From Pisaster brevispinus (Eukaryota > Echinodermata > Asteroidea > Forcipulatida > Asteriidae), in NCBI GenBank assembly GCA_023634235.1, contig JAMKCF010000011.1:4792001-4856000 (forward strand): a stretch of 64,000 bases of DNA. Reading direction: 5' to 3'. This document shows, in pieces, positions 1 to 11,399 of the stretch. The number at the start of each line of letters is the position of its first letter. The stretch's first letter is position 1. The position numbers and the translations under genes were made by a program. The notes under the pieces were generated by a model that worked only from the letters and a program-made list of their open reading frames with translations, made no database searches and had not been told where the DNA came from.

Positions 1-494
1 TGTAAAACTACAATGTCTCCTACCGTGTTGGTAACAGCTCCGTACAATGGTTCTACCCTGCATTCTGGTGACTCAAGACTAGGTGGACTTAACACTGTGA
101 GGTAAGAGCGCCCTGCATTCGTAGCTAAACCTCCTTCAAACGCATATTGACATACATAAGTTCCGCTGTCTGACACTCTGACGTCTGCCAGTCTCAAGTT
201 GAATTGTTCTAAGTTTTTATTTCCAATAACAGATAGTCGAGTCTTTAAGGCGTCCGGGACCCGGTAGATATCTCTGTTAAAACTCAAATAGAGCCTGTCC
301 TCTATATAGTACCAATACACCGTCCTCTCACCGATATCACGAAAATCGCAAATAAAGACGACAGTTTCACCAACATGGGCGATGATCTGTCTTTGGGGGC
401 TTTCTTCCAATGAAAATGCTACAACACATTTGAATTGGAAAATCGCCGAAGCAAGTATCACGACAACTGCAATACCATTTATAGCAGTCCACAT
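1..494 (-). CDS. Ig-domain receptor, 5' part only (cut by window edge)
   Basis: The reverse complement opens with ATG at 494 and reads without a stop to the window edge. It has a hydrophobic leader (MWTAINGIAVVVILASAIF), then a V-type Ig domain with the usual cysteine pair (VVFICDF ... DSGTYVCQYAF), a WYY motif after the first cysteine and a J-like strand (YLTVLSPP). A second domain starts with ESPECRVEP and VGDIVVL. The order and spacing match the three receptor genes downstream, which read LTVLVPP, QSPICRVE and GDLVNLVC at the same points. It is therefore a divergent paralog of the same family in the same orientation. No intron interrupts the leader, first domain and start of the second, as in its neighbours. 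The remainder, including any tail motifs, is outside the window, so its signalling type is unknown. Confidence 0.82.
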   Translation of the reverse strand, partial: MWTAINGIAVVVILASAIFQFKCVVAFSLEESPQRQIIAHVGETVVFICDFRDIGERTVYWYYIEDRLYLSFNRDIYRVPDALKTRLSVIGNKNLEQFNLRLADVRVSDSGTYVCQYAFEGGLATNAGRSYLTVLSPPSLESPECRVEPLYGAVTNTVGDIVVL

Positions 495-1080
495 CTTTCA
501 AAGATATATTTTCATCAACTGATTTTAAAGGCTACTGTTTTAATAATGTGGCGATATCTCTACTCGACTGATTATATTTCCAAACTGTAAGTTGTTCGGT
601 GAAGGCAACTGTTTTAATAGTGTGTAAAATTGGAATGTTTAAGTATTGTATTAACAGCCTTGGGCTATTTGTTTGGTTCTGGGATGCTGACCTCAATCCG
701 GGGGTGACACAAACCTAGCTTGGTTTGTATTTGTCACCATGACCCTCGATATGCGTCACCTCTCACTGCAGAAGATTTCAATGATCTGGAAGAATGGTTT
801 AATCGGTCCATCAAATTCAACAGACAGCCCACGTCACCGAACATTATATTGAATATAATATATCCAATAAGGATATAGCATTTTGATCTTCCTCAGCTAC
901 TAGATTACAGATTTGATTTGTGAAAAATTAGTTTTAGTTTTAATTGAACTTGTGTTATTCCAGATTCGGTAATATTTAGTTTATAAATAAACCATCATTG
1001 ATGTGTCAACAAGGGGGGAAAAGTCCAGCAAGAAGTTCCCATGAACTTACATCAACAGTAACAAATAACGAGTGTTTCAG
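495..1080. other. Intergenic spacer left of the receptor array
   Basis: I see no coding segment here. It separates the partial receptor, whose start faces right, from the plus-strand exon-like ORF. It would contain the promoter of the partial receptor. No TATA box or other site is clear enough to call. Confidence 0.5.
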
Positions 1081-1411
1081 GTTTTCAGAAAATGTGCTTT
1101 GAATTTAAGGTTAAAAAAAAAGACCGACTGTGTGAATGTACAAGAAAACGTTTATGGAGATGTGGAATGCGTTTACAAACAAGTCTCTGCTTATGTTTCA
1201 ATACCTGACAACGAGAATTATAACGATGGTAACCAAGATAAGTATGGGGAAAATCCACGTGAAGATAACAACGTGATATCAAATCAAATGAAGACTGACC
1301 AACTACCTCTGGGTTCAATGCTGAACGATAGTCTGCTTAGCAAAAAAAGAACGGGATACCAGTCTCAGATGGTACATGTGGAATGGTATTTTGGCTGGTA
1401 ACCTTATTCTG
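1081..1411 (+). CDS. Exon-like ORF with tyrosine motifs, possible receptor tail
   Basis: An open frame runs from an acceptor-like cag at 1078-1080 towards a good donor (ctg|gtaagc) at 1412. The peptide begins with a basic stretch (RLKKKTD) followed by clustered tyrosines: VYGDV, VYKQV, SAYVSI (fits the ITIM pattern S-x-Y-x-x-I) and ENYNDG, in an acidic, N-rich context. That composition suits the cytoplasmic tail of a signalling receptor, but I do not recognise the protein. A run of seven A at 1342-1348, against six in the two downstream copies, shifts the frame so that it ends at TAA 1399-1401 before the donor. With six A the frame would reach the donor. Only the part from about 1177 was carried into the tandem units. 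It could be the last live exon of a neighbouring plus-strand gene or a relic. Confidence 0.35.
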
Positions 1412-1874
1412 GTAAGCATAACTTAATTGTGCTGAGCTACTTTTTGTGCTCGAGTAGTTCTATTAAATTCAGCGCTGATGATAACATTAAGATGAAGGTG
1501 CACCCTTTCACAGTGTACCAAACCGAGATGCTAAAGTAAAATGCACGGTGTCGTTTTGGTGAGCAGTGCCATACTATTGGTATCACATACAGGAAATTAT
1601 GTCAGGGATTTTCCTGGCAGGCAAGATGCTGTACTGTTGACGAGGATTGGTGTTTTTGTTTTTGTTTTCCTTTTAAATCATAGCAACCAAATCAAACCAA
1701 ATCACGAGTATTACAAATAATGGCAACACGTGTTAAGGGGGTTAAACAATGTTATGCCTCAGACTTCCTATTATCAATTGATAAACACAAATCGTACTGT
1801 GCGTGCAGGAACAAAATGATAAAATGAGGGCGGCAGGAAATACGGTCTCTGTGGCCCTTTTTGCGACTAGTACT

Positions 1875-2280
1875 GTCGTCAGGGGTAAGAATCGCCAGAG
1901 TTAGCATGACCTTAAGTTCTTAATGTAGTAATCGTCAGAGGTAATTATGGTCTAAAGTTCAAACGTAATCATCATGTAGCATGATCTAAAGTTCAAAATG
2001 GCGTCAGAGTTAACAAGATGGAAAGTTCCTACGGTAGGAATCGTCAAAGGGATGATATAAAGTTCCGAATGAATCGTCAGAGGTAACATGCTCTGAAGTT
2101 CCTAAAGGTAGGAATCGTTAGAGGTAACATGATCTACAGTTCTAATGTAGGAATCGTCAGAGGTAACCTGATCTACGGTTCCTTATGTATAAATCGTCAG
2201 AGGTAACAGGATCAAATGTTCTAATGTAGGAATAAGAGGTAACATGATCTATAAGTTCTGTTGAAGGAATCGTCAGAGTT
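1875..2280. repeat. Degenerate ~37-bp minisatellite, unit 1
   Basis: The phrase 'aatcgtcagaggtaac' recurs about ten times, each followed by 'atgatct', 'agttc' and 'taatgtagg'. The spacing is roughly 35-40 bases and single repeats carry substitutions and small deletions. The same array occurs at the same place in units 2 and 3 with almost identical variants, so it was already degenerate before the triplication. Confidence 0.85.
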
Positions 2281-2536
2281 CAGAGGTTTAGAAATAAATC
2301 AAGACCTCGCGGCTGACCCAGACTGCGGTACAAGGACGCCCTGAAGTGCGATCTCACCACTTTAGGAATACCGATTAATACGGGAGTCAACTGCCAGACA
2401 GCCGTTCTCATTGGTGTTCTGCTGTCTACAATGGTTCAGAGCTGTTTATTGAGAGTTGCGGCAACTTGCGATTGAAGCGCACATGGTGCTAGACTTTAGA
2501 CTGCAGATTGGGTTGTGCTCATTGATCTCTCTTTTA

Positions 2537-2953
2537 TAGACCTTTCTTTTGCAACGTCACAGCCCAAGATTTTGCCAACCCAGGCTGGAAAACCATGGAA
2601 AGCCATAAATGCAAAACAAAAACAGATAACTACAGTTTGTAACAATGGTACACAAATATTCGTATTTATTTGTATTTTTTATTGTAAATCTGTATTTTAA
2701 TTCAGCCTGCCGGCTGCGACAAGCAGATTTGAATAAACCAGTAATAATAATAATAATAATAATAATATTCAAAAATAGTGTTGAATTTATTGGAAACAAA
2801 GCAACCGATCATGGGAGGTATTTTATTTAATTAATAGTTTGCCGAAAATGTTGAATTTGGTTAAAACATCTGTTAACACGATTGAATGTTTTACTATCAT
2901 TCGGCGGTCCGTGCCAACCAGCGCTGTTTGTTTATCAACAATGGAAAGGTCTA
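2537..2953. mobile_element. 417-bp TIR-bounded insert (MITE-like), unit 1
   Basis: The segment begins tagacctttc and ends gaaaggtcta, a perfect 10-bp inverted repeat at its two ends. Unit 2 lacks exactly this segment: its sequence passes from 'ctctctttta' straight to 'atggagatcaatgg' at 9514/9515. Such a clean empty site is the signature of a mobile insertion or excision. A (TAA)n microsatellite lies inside at about 2742-2767. There is no transposase ORF, so it would be non-autonomous. The target duplication is unclear; a TA dinucleotide is possible with one substitution. Confidence 0.6.
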
Positions 2954-4490
2954 TTGGAGATCAATGGTTGTGCTACATTTGGACTTTAAATAGCGTCCAG
3001 AAACCACGTGACCACTCAAACTGGGCACTCTTCCAATACACAGCTTTGTGTGCGTCACCGTCTCCATAACGTCACTACTTTACACGACAGGACGGGCAAT
3101 GATTGTGATCACAATGGTCATTTAAATGAAAAGGGGGCATTACGCTTTTTTAAATTTCAGTTTCAAGCATTTTAAAATAATACTTACAAAAAATAACCGT
3201 GCAATAAATGACACTCCCATTATTATTTCGCGCCGAATTATCAAACAGGTGGAGCTAATTGGTTATAGAATTGATTGCGAGGTGAAGCAACCATAATGCA
3301 GCAAATCAACAAAGCAAAGCAGCATTTATTTTAAAATTGTGAAAACTGTTTACACAAATTACTTTAAGGTCCAATCTCGACAAATTGACGTCATTGTTGG
3401 TCTTGTGAAACCCTTTCCAGATAGTCAATGGGTAATTTATTTGCTACGATAATTACATTTACTTTTTTGGGGTGTAAACATTATCTTGCCATAAATAATA
3501 AAATTTATATAACTAACCAAAATAATGGACTAGCTAAAGAATGCATTAGTAGAACAGGCATTTCACATTTTACAATAACCATACCCTCCAGTATTCGAAA
3601 CACGGATTTTCTTTTGGCTAGCAACAAAACAGCGGAATTATCAACAGCATTTTGTGAAAAGACTATCTGACTCTTAAATCTTACCCTGTGATTTAAGATT
3701 GCAGCCTTAGCAATCTGACCAAATCGAACCGATTTTCAGAGAGGTTATTCTAAAACAAGGACATTAAACTTCTAAGTGTTGGCAATATTTCCTTTAGTGG
3801 AGTTGATAATAATATCAAACTGGCATTTAAAGGAATTTATTAAGTAATTCCTAGCACATGCCTGTAAACACTTATATTTAATATTAATATTCCCCGTTTA
3901 TGGTGAATAATGTGCAACATGTGTATTTTTACAGCTGTTTTTTTAAGGTCCAGGTTCTTAATTCTGTAGCTTTCACAAACAAAAGTAATATAAAACCCCT
4001 TGAAATTGATAGTCGTAGTTATGACTGTACGTCTCACATGAATTAGTTAAAGTTTATTGTGGAGTCACGATTATGACTTAATCTCATAAAGGACTGGGCG
4101 GGGGAATAGACGGGAACTCATCAGGACTGGCTGAAAACCGAGAAGAGGAGAGCCAAACCTTTAAAAGTGCAGGGTCGCCCCAACGGTTAAATGGAACACG
4201 ATGGCGATGATCCCATGACTTTAAATTGAAACAAGTCATAATTACGACTTGTAAGTACGACTTGTACTACGGTGAGATATATATACCCAGCCCACCCGCA
4301 ACTGCTTTCAGGAGAAAAGTAGCTGGGTACCCCCTAAGAACCGAGATGTGGCTCTAGACACCTACATCAATTTAGTCAGCTCCAATGTTCTATAAGGTCC
4401 CTAACACCTGGGCGTCCAAAAACCTTCCCCAAGATGAACACCACGCCCCAACACAGCTCCGCCAATCACCAGCCATAGTGAACTAAACGT

Positions 4491-4811
4491 GCTGACAAGG
4501 GGTCCGCAGTTGTAGTCATGAACACACATGATTAAAATAGCTGAGGGCCTCAGACGACTCAGCAACACTGGTCATTATATTGAATGTGACACTGACTCTA
4601 CTCAATCATTTTCCAAACAAATCAGTGACACCTTGGTTAGAATCCACAATGCCAACGGTATCGACAAAGATACCTTCAACTATCTCCTTCTACAGGACCC
4701 CGTACAGCACGCTTCTACCTTCTACCTAAGATACACAAGCCCAACAACCCAGGCCGACCCATTGTATCTGGTAATGGTAGCCCTACAGAGCGCATTTCTG
4801 AGTTTGAATAG
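4491..4811 (+). pseudogene. Penelope-like element RT fragment, unit 1
   Basis: Conceptual translation gives ADKGSAVVVM, then after a frameshift [22 protein letters not shown] and, in copies 2 and 3, [19 protein letters not shown] and SPTERISEF. These are the N-terminal fingers and first RT motifs typical of Penelope-like elements. The palm motifs, including the YxDD box, are absent, and the frame ends in TAG just after SEFE. Copy 1 has lost one C in the run before 'gtacagcacgc', which breaks the frame in front of FYLLPKIHK. It is a dead fragment duplicated as part of the array. Confidence 0.75.
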
Positions 4812-5520
4812 ACCAGTGGAGAGAACATGTTATTTATAGTTATTGTATTTATATCACATCAAAGAAAAAAGCAAGCAAAAGTGAAAGGAGGAAGTTGGAA
4901 GAGGATGGTGATGGGAAGTTATTTAACACCTAGGCCTCCAGCATACCCCGCATCTCCTTATCTAATTAGAAAATTAGTAGGGGAGATGGCCTTAGCTTTC
5001 GATATAAACCGGACCTTCGTCAGAGGCAACTTGATATTTGTAGGTCTTTAGGTTGCTTTAATTCAAATGTTTTTACAATAAACCATACACATTATGATTT
5101 ATTATCAAAAACATTCGACAAAATTCAAATTTACAAAATGTTAAAAATGATATGTACAATAAAATTACAAAATTTAAAAAAGTGAGGATAAAAAAACTTA
5201 CTAAGAAAAGAGATATGAGATATAATTCATAATTATGATTTTCTTATGTTTTCCTCAATGTCCCTTTAACATTTTCGTAATAAAGAGCCCCCTAAATGGG
5301 CGGGGCTCATTTTCGAAACGAAAAAGGGTCCATTCAGATGTAAGGCTTCGTACATCAAAGGACATTATGGGAAACAAACATTCGGAGTGAAAAAAATATT
5401 TTTTCACCTCCCCATTTTAAAAATTATTTTAATATGTGTATTTTTTTTATATATAAAACTCATAACATCATATTTTGATACGTTAATACAAGGAATTGAA
5501 ACAGTACTTCTTTTTGAAAC

Positions 5521-5601
5521 ATGGCTTCGGCCTCACCTCCCGGCAAAAGTCGGCAACTTTGAAAACGTCCGGGCCTTCAATGAGGCAGCGGGAGCCTAAA
5601 G
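5521..5601 (+). pseudogene. Short exon-like ORF with donor site, unit 1
   Basis: Starts ATGGCTTCGGCCTCACC (MASASPPGKSRQ) and is followed by a strong donor (aaag|gtgagc). In this unit and unit 2 a 2-base deletion relative to unit 3 changes CTCATT to CTT, giving an early TGA. In unit 3 the frame stays open for 26 codons and then meets TAG just before the donor. It looks like a captured first coding exon that has decayed. The parent gene is not recognised. Confidence 0.3.
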
Positions 5602-5683
5602 GTGAGCCGCAGTCAAAACAGTTGTTATTACGTGTTTGTATAGACTTTCATAGACGGACGTTGTACAGTACATGTACATTATT

Positions 5684-7354
5684 TTAGGTACGAATCATTG
5701 CGTAAACAGTTTGTTCATTTAAATGGATTTCCTTCGGTTGGGTTTCGTTGTCTGCATCAGAGCCGTGTTTATCCAGTTCGAGATCAGCATAAAGGAGCCC
5801 CGAGTCGCTTTCTATTGGTTCCACCTCGTCATCAGCAACAGTGCTATACATGCTCTGATTTCCAGCATGGTGGTGTTTTGGGTGTTTAGTTTTCTTATTC
5901 AGTTGAGCGTAGATGGCTGACGTGTCAAGGCTTGAATCCACAGTGCCACGCGGTGTGGAGGCTGGTACTGATTGTAATGGTTTACTTTTCTCAAGTCCTT
6001 GTCCGTCTTGGTTGGCGGCATTTCCTGCAAGGACATACAGGAAGTTATCAGGGAGAACATTTCCTGTACCTCGGTCATCGTTATCTATTGTTTCATCATT
6101 GAATTTTGTTCCATTCCGTCTTCCCAACTCGTCATACTCATCCTCCAATTCGGTCATTTTGTATCCAACTTTAGGGTCAATTGGAATCTTTGACTTTCTT
6201 TTCTTCTTTCGTTGCCATTGAACCAATATAATAATAATGATTAAAATCACGATCAAGACACTGACTACGACAATGATAGTTATGACGGGTGAGAAAAACG
6301 AGGGCTGGCGCGGGTCCGTGGTATTTGCTTGCGTATTCATCTCCTCAGTGATAGTCTCATCTCTTGGTGTGACTTCAATTCTCACGGTGGAATTATTGGA
6401 CAATCCAGACGGCACACTGGCAATACAAGACAATACAATACTCTCTGTGACTTGCAGAGACAGGGTGTGACCATCATTGGATAGTGAATATTTGTCTGAT
6501 GTCAGAGACTCTTGTGTGTTAGTTTTAACTATTTCCCAACTGATCCGATAAATACTAGGTACGCCCATAGCATTACATTCAAGCAATATGTTAGCCCCCT
6601 CCTCTACCACAGTAGAAAACAGTGGACTAATGGTAATAGTGGGTAAGATCATGAGCGGCATCATAGAGCAGCTACGCGGTGCATCAAGGGCAGGTGTAGC
6701 CATGGTACAAGTGAATACCACTCCATTATCTTCAGCCTTTAGTAAATACGGATGGGTAATGGAAGCGGATTGATGTGCTTCTGTAATGATCTCGTCCTCC
6801 TTGGTTATAGTGATATTAGGAAGTGGATTCCCACCTAATGCTGAACAAACAAGATTCACCAGATCACCCATCACAAAACCAGTCTCAGATGATCCTTCTA
6901 CCCGACAGATTGGAGATTGTAGAGTGGGTGGGACCAACACAGTCAGTGTAGCCCTACCTACAATTGTCATGATTCTCCTAAAGGTATACAAACATGAATA
7001 GACTCCACTATCATACTCTTGTACAGTTTGAATCCTTAACGAGAAGTCTTCTTCACCCGCGTCACCAACGATGGATATGCGATTTCTAACGCTTTGGCTC
7101 GCTTGTTGCCTTCCTGTACATACATCTCTGTCGCGGGTAAGACACGTGGAGGAACTGCCCAAATAACTCCAATAGATGGTGTAACCTTGAACATTGCTGA
7201 GATCACAGACGAATGTTACATTATCTCCTTCATGAACGGTGACATCCCTCGGTGCATTATCCACACTTATCTCTGCCTGAACATGACGATATGTCATCCA
7301 CATGACACACAGCAGGACAATACCATGCCCAAATTTATCAGTAATGTTAAACAT
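5684..7354 (-). CDS. Intronless Ig-superfamily receptor with ITIM-like tail, copy 1
   Basis: Single 556-codon ORF, with MFNITDK as start because it is shared by all three copies. A leader occupies residues 1-27. Ig1 is V-like (C50, W62, C121) with an extra cysteine pair at 71 and 79. Ig2 uses C170 and C216, with further cysteines at 150 and 229. Ig3 uses C260, W273 and C310. N-glycosylation sites include NVT, NIT and NST. One transmembrane helix lies at about 357-378, followed by the stop-transfer run QRKKKRK. The ~178-residue tail carries Y482 (IYAQL), Y503 (SMYSTV, strict ITIM), Y522 (LLYADL, strict ITIM as in Siglecs) and Y551 (TVYAMI, ITSM-like). By analogy with ITIM receptors it would recruit SH2-domain phosphatases, a plausible inhibitory immune receptor. 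Ligand unknown. A complete multi-Ig receptor without introns is unusual. Confidence 0.9.
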   Translation of the reverse strand: MFNITDKFGHGIVLLCVMWMTYRHVQAEISVDNAPRDVTVHEGDNVTFVCDLSNVQGYTIYWSYLGSSSTCLTRDRDVCTGRQQASQSVRNRISIVGDAGEEDFSLRIQTVQEYDSGVYSCLYTFRRIMTIVGRATLTVLVPPTLQSPICRVEGSSETGFVMGDLVNLVCSALGGNPLPNITITKEDEIITEAHQSASITHPYLLKAEDNGVVFTCTMATPALDAPRSCSMMPLMILPTITISPLFSTVVEEGANILLECNAMGVPSIYRISWEIVKTNTQESLTSDKYSLSNDGHTLSLQVTESIVLSCIASVPSGLSNNSTVRIEVTPRDETITEEMNTQANTTDPRQPSFFSPVITIIVVVSVLIVILIIIIILVQWQRKKKRKSKIPIDPKVGYKMTELEDEYDELGRRNGTKFNDETIDNDDRGTGNVLPDNFLYVLAGNAANQDGQGLEKSKPLQSVPASTPRGTVDSSLDTSAIYAQLNKKTKHPKHHHAGNQSMYSTVADDEVEPIESDSGLLYADLELDKHGSDADNETQPKEIHLNEQTVYAMIRT

Positions 7355-8152
7355 GTCGGCTAAATCACAGTCAGTACGATAGAATATAAGAGTATAAGTA
7401 ACCTACTTCCTTCCAAGAGTACTACCACACGTCTAAGCTGTCGATGAGACTAAATGATCAAAAAGCTTTTAGCATTTTGCCAGACGCTGACATGTCTTCA
7501 TTCCAAAAACAAGTTCTCTGTATCTCTGCATGTATCTTGTTCTTGATGTCTGAACAGGAAATGCTGTTTTGCTGTTGCGTTTTCTAAGCGTGGTTAATGA
7601 CCTTCCCAGCTCTACCCCGGTGTAGCAGGAAGTTTTCTTTCTCGCTGCAAATAAAATCAAATGGCTGCATATGGTAACAGTGTAGTCAAGTACTGTTTAG
7701 TCAAGTTTATTAGTACTGTCGATTACTATAGGTAGTATTTAAAGAGCGGTTCAAGGATGCTCTCAACATTTTAATTATTACCTTTTTTTCATGGCTGTAT
7801 AGACATCAAAGATACCGGTTAATAACTATTTTACACTTAAAACTTGCATTTAGTAAAATAATTCAAGTCAAAAATGCACCTCTCCGCGCGGCTTTTTCAG
7901 CCGAGAGTCAAAAACTGCTTACCTATGATAATGATATGCATTGACCCCTTGACGTCATCGGCGGCTAGAAAAACACGGTCAGCATTTGACACACACATAA
8001 TAAACGTCTCTTTTTTGAGGAAACAAAACAAAATCAAGAAGAAACAAACCTTACGTTATACAGTAAAATAATCTTTCTGTCCATCCAGGGTATCCTAAAT
8101 TGTGTCATTGTATAAAATGTAGTTTTTCGTAAACAAACTTAAACATTTCATT

Positions 8153-8386
8153 AAACAAGTCTCTGCTTATGTTTCAATACCTGACAACGAGAATTATAAC
8201 GATGGTAACCAAGATAAGTATGGGGAAAATCCACGTGAAGATAACAACGTGATATCAAATCAAATGAAGACTGACCAACTACCTCTGGGTTCAATGCTGA
8301 ACGATAGTCTGCTTAGCAAAAAAGAACGGGATACCGGTCTCAGATGGTACATGTGGAATGGTATTTTGGCTGGTAACCTTATTCTG
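8153..8386 (+). pseudogene. Partial tyrosine-motif exon, unit 2
   Basis: Copy of the 3' part of the exon-like ORF near the left edge, beginning at the unit boundary, so it has no acceptor or upstream half. It has six A where copy 1 has seven, so the frame stays open through SKKERDTGLRWYMW and NGILAGNLIL to the conserved donor (ctg|gtaagc) at 8387. Without its 5' half it is probably a relic. Confidence 0.35.
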
Positions 8387-8840
8387 GTAAGCATAATTTA
8401 ATTGTGCTGAGCTACTTTTTGTGCTCGAGTAGTTCTATTAAATTCAGCGCTGATGATAACATTAAGATGAAGGTGCACCCTTTCACAGTGTAGCAAACCG
8501 AGATGCTAAAGTAAAATGCACGGTGCCGTTTTGGTGAGCAGTGCCATACTATTGATATCACATACAGGAAATTATGTCAGGGATTTTCCTGGCAGGCAAG
8601 ATGCTGTACTGTTGACGAGGATTGGTGTTTTTTTCCCTTTTAAATCATAGCAACCAAATCAAACCAAATCACGAGTATTACAAATAATGGCAACACGTGT
8701 TAAGGGGGTTAAAAAATGTTATGCCCCAGACTTCCTATTAACAATTGATAAACACAAATCGTACTGTGCGTGCAAGAACAAAATGATAAAATGAGGGCGG
8801 CAGAAATACGGTATCTGTGGCCCTTTTTGCGACTAGTACT

Positions 8841-9246
8841 GTCGTCAGGGGTAAGAATCGCCAGAGTTAGCATGACCTTAAGTTCTTAATGTAGTAATCG
8901 TCAGAGGTAATTATGGTCTAAAGTTCAAACGTAATCATCATGTAGCATGATCTAAAGTTCAAAATGGCGTCAGAGTTAACAAGATGGAAAGTTCCTACGG
9001 TAGGAATCGTCAAAGGGATGATATAAAGTTCCGAATGAATCGTCAGAGGTAACATGCTCTGAAGTTCCTAAAGGTAGGAATCGTTAGAGGTAACATGATC
9101 TACAGTTCTAATGTAGGAATCGTCAGAGGTAACCTGATCTACGGTTCCTTATGTATAAATCGTCAGAGGTAACAGGATCAAATGTTCTAATGTAGGAATA
9201 AGAGGTAACATGATCTATAAGTTCTGTTGAAGGAATCGTCAGAGTT
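8841..9246. repeat. Degenerate ~37-bp minisatellite, unit 2
   Basis: Same 'aatcgtcagaggtaac' repeat array as in unit 1, with nearly the same variant order. Confidence 0.85.
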
Positions 9247-11077
9247 CAGAGGTTTAGAAATAAATCAAGACCTCGCGGCTGACCCAGACTGCGGTACAAG
9301 GACGCCCTGAAGTGCGATCTCACCACTTTAGGAATACCGATTAATACGGGAGTCAACTGCCAGGCAGCCGTTCTCATTGGTGTTCTGCTTTCTACAATGG
9401 TTCAGAGCTGTTTATTGAGAGTTGCGGCAACTTGCGATTGAAGCACACAGGTTGCTAGACACAGGGTGCTAGACTAGACTACAGATTGGGTTGTGTTCAT
9501 TGATCTCTCTTTTAATGGAGATCAATGGTTGTGCTACATTTGGACTTTAAATGGCGTCCAGAAACCACGTGACCAATAAAACTGGGCACTCTTCCAATAC
9601 ACAGCTTTGTGTGCGTCACCGTCTCCATAACGTCACTTTACACGACAGGACGGGTAATGATTGTGATCACAATGGTCATTTAAATGAAAAGGGGGCATTA
9701 CGCTTTTTTTAATTCCAGTTTCAAGCATTTTAAAATAATACTTACAACATGAATAAAAATAACCGTGCAATAAATGACACTCCCATTATTATTTCGCGCC
9801 GAATTATCAGACGGGTGGAGCTAAATGGTTATAGAATTGATTGCGAGGTGAAGCAACCATAATGCAGCAAATCAACAAAGCAAAGCAGCATTTATTTTAA
9901 AATTGTGAAAACTGTTTACACAAATTATTTTAAGGTCCAATCTCGACAAAATGACGTCATTGTTGGTCTTGTGAAACCCTTTCCAGATAGTCAATGGGTA
10001 ATTTATTTGCTATGATAATTACATTTACTTTTGTGGGGTGTAAAAATTATCTTGCCATTAACAATAAACTTTATACAACTAACAAAAATAATGGACTAGC
10101 TAAAGAATACATTAGTCGAACAGACATTTCACATTTTACAAAAACCATACCCTCCAGTATTCGACACGGATTTTCTTTTGACTAGCAAAAAAGCAACAAA
10201 AACAAAACAAAAACAAAAAACAGCGGAACTATCAACAGCATTTTGTGAAAAGACTATCTGACTCTTAAATCTTACTCTGTGATTTAAGATTGCAGCCTTA
10301 GCAATCTGACCAAATCGAACCGATTTTCAGAGAGGTTATTCTAAAACAAGGACATTAAACTTCTAAGCGTTAGCAATATTTCCTCTAGCGGAGTTGATAA
10401 TGATATCAAACTGGCATTTAAAGGAATTTATTAAGGAATTCCTAGCACATGCCTGTAAACACTTATATGTAATATTAATATTCCCCGTTTAGGGTGAATA
10501 ATAAGCAACATGTGTATTTTTACAGCTGTTTTTTAAGGTCCAGGTTCTTAATTCTGTAGCTTTCACAAACAAAAGTAATATAAAACCACTTGAAATTGAT
10601 AGTCGTAGTTATGACTGTACGTCTCACATGAATTAGTACAAGTCAAACTTACGACTTATTGTGGAGTCATGATTATGACTTAATCTCATAAAGGACTGGG
10701 CGGGGGAATAGACGGGAACTCATCAGACTGGCTGAAAACCAAGAAGAGGGGAGCCAAACCTTTTAAAGTGCAGGGTCGCCCCAACGGTTAAATGGAACAC
10801 GATGGCGATGATCCTATGACTTTAAATTGGAACAAGTCATAATTACGACTTGTAAGTACGACTTGTACTACGGTGAGATATATATACCCAGCCCACCCGC
10901 AACTGCTTCCATGAGAAAAGTAGCTGGGTACCCCCTAAGAACCGAGATGTGGCTCTATAGACACCTACATCAATTTAGTCAGCTCCGAGGTTCTACAAGG
11001 TCCCTAACACCTGGGCGTCCAACAACCTTCCCCAAGATGAACGCTCCGCCAATCACCAGCCATAGTGAACTAAACGT

Positions 11078-11399
11078 GCTGACAAGGGGTCCGCAGTTGT
11101 AGTCATGAACACACATGACTATAATAGCTGAGGGCCTCAGACGACTCAGCAACACTGGTCATTATATTGAATGTGACACTGACTCTACTCAATCATTTTC
11201 CAAACAAATCAGTGACACCTTGGTTAGAATCCACAATGCCAACGGTATCGACAAAGATACCTTCAACTATCTCCTTCCACAGGACCCCCATACAGCACGC
11301 TTCTACCTTCTACCTAAGATACACAAGCCCAACAACCCAGGCCGACCCATTGTATCTGGTAATGGTAGCCCTACAGAGCGCATTTCTGAGTTTGAATAG
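11078..11399 (+). pseudogene. Penelope-like element RT fragment, unit 2
   Basis: Best preserved of the three RT remnants together with unit 3: AEGLRRLSNTGHY through [16 protein letters not shown] and [10 protein letters not shown] in one frame, ending in TAG. The upstream ADKGSAVVVM block is in another frame. No catalytic palm motifs are present. Confidence 0.75.

Larger units (their letters stand above)
1177..8152. repeat. Tandem array unit 1 (~6.98 kb)
   Basis: This is the first of three near-identical head-to-tail units. The left boundary is where similarity to the later units starts (aaacaagtctctgc). The right boundary is the repeat of the same words at 8153. In order it contains the exon fragment, a minisatellite, a TIR-bounded insert with a TAA microsatellite, a Penelope-like RT fragment, a short exon-like ORF at 5521 and the receptor gene on the minus strand. 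Unit length exceeds that of unit 2 by about 390 bp, mostly because of the TIR insert. Confidence 0.92.

Noticed and set aside
5698..7363. Several 60-100 codon plus-strand frames opposite receptor copy 1 (also opposite copies 2 and 3)
   Set aside because: They are antisense shadows of the conserved receptor frame, with no domains or start context of their own.
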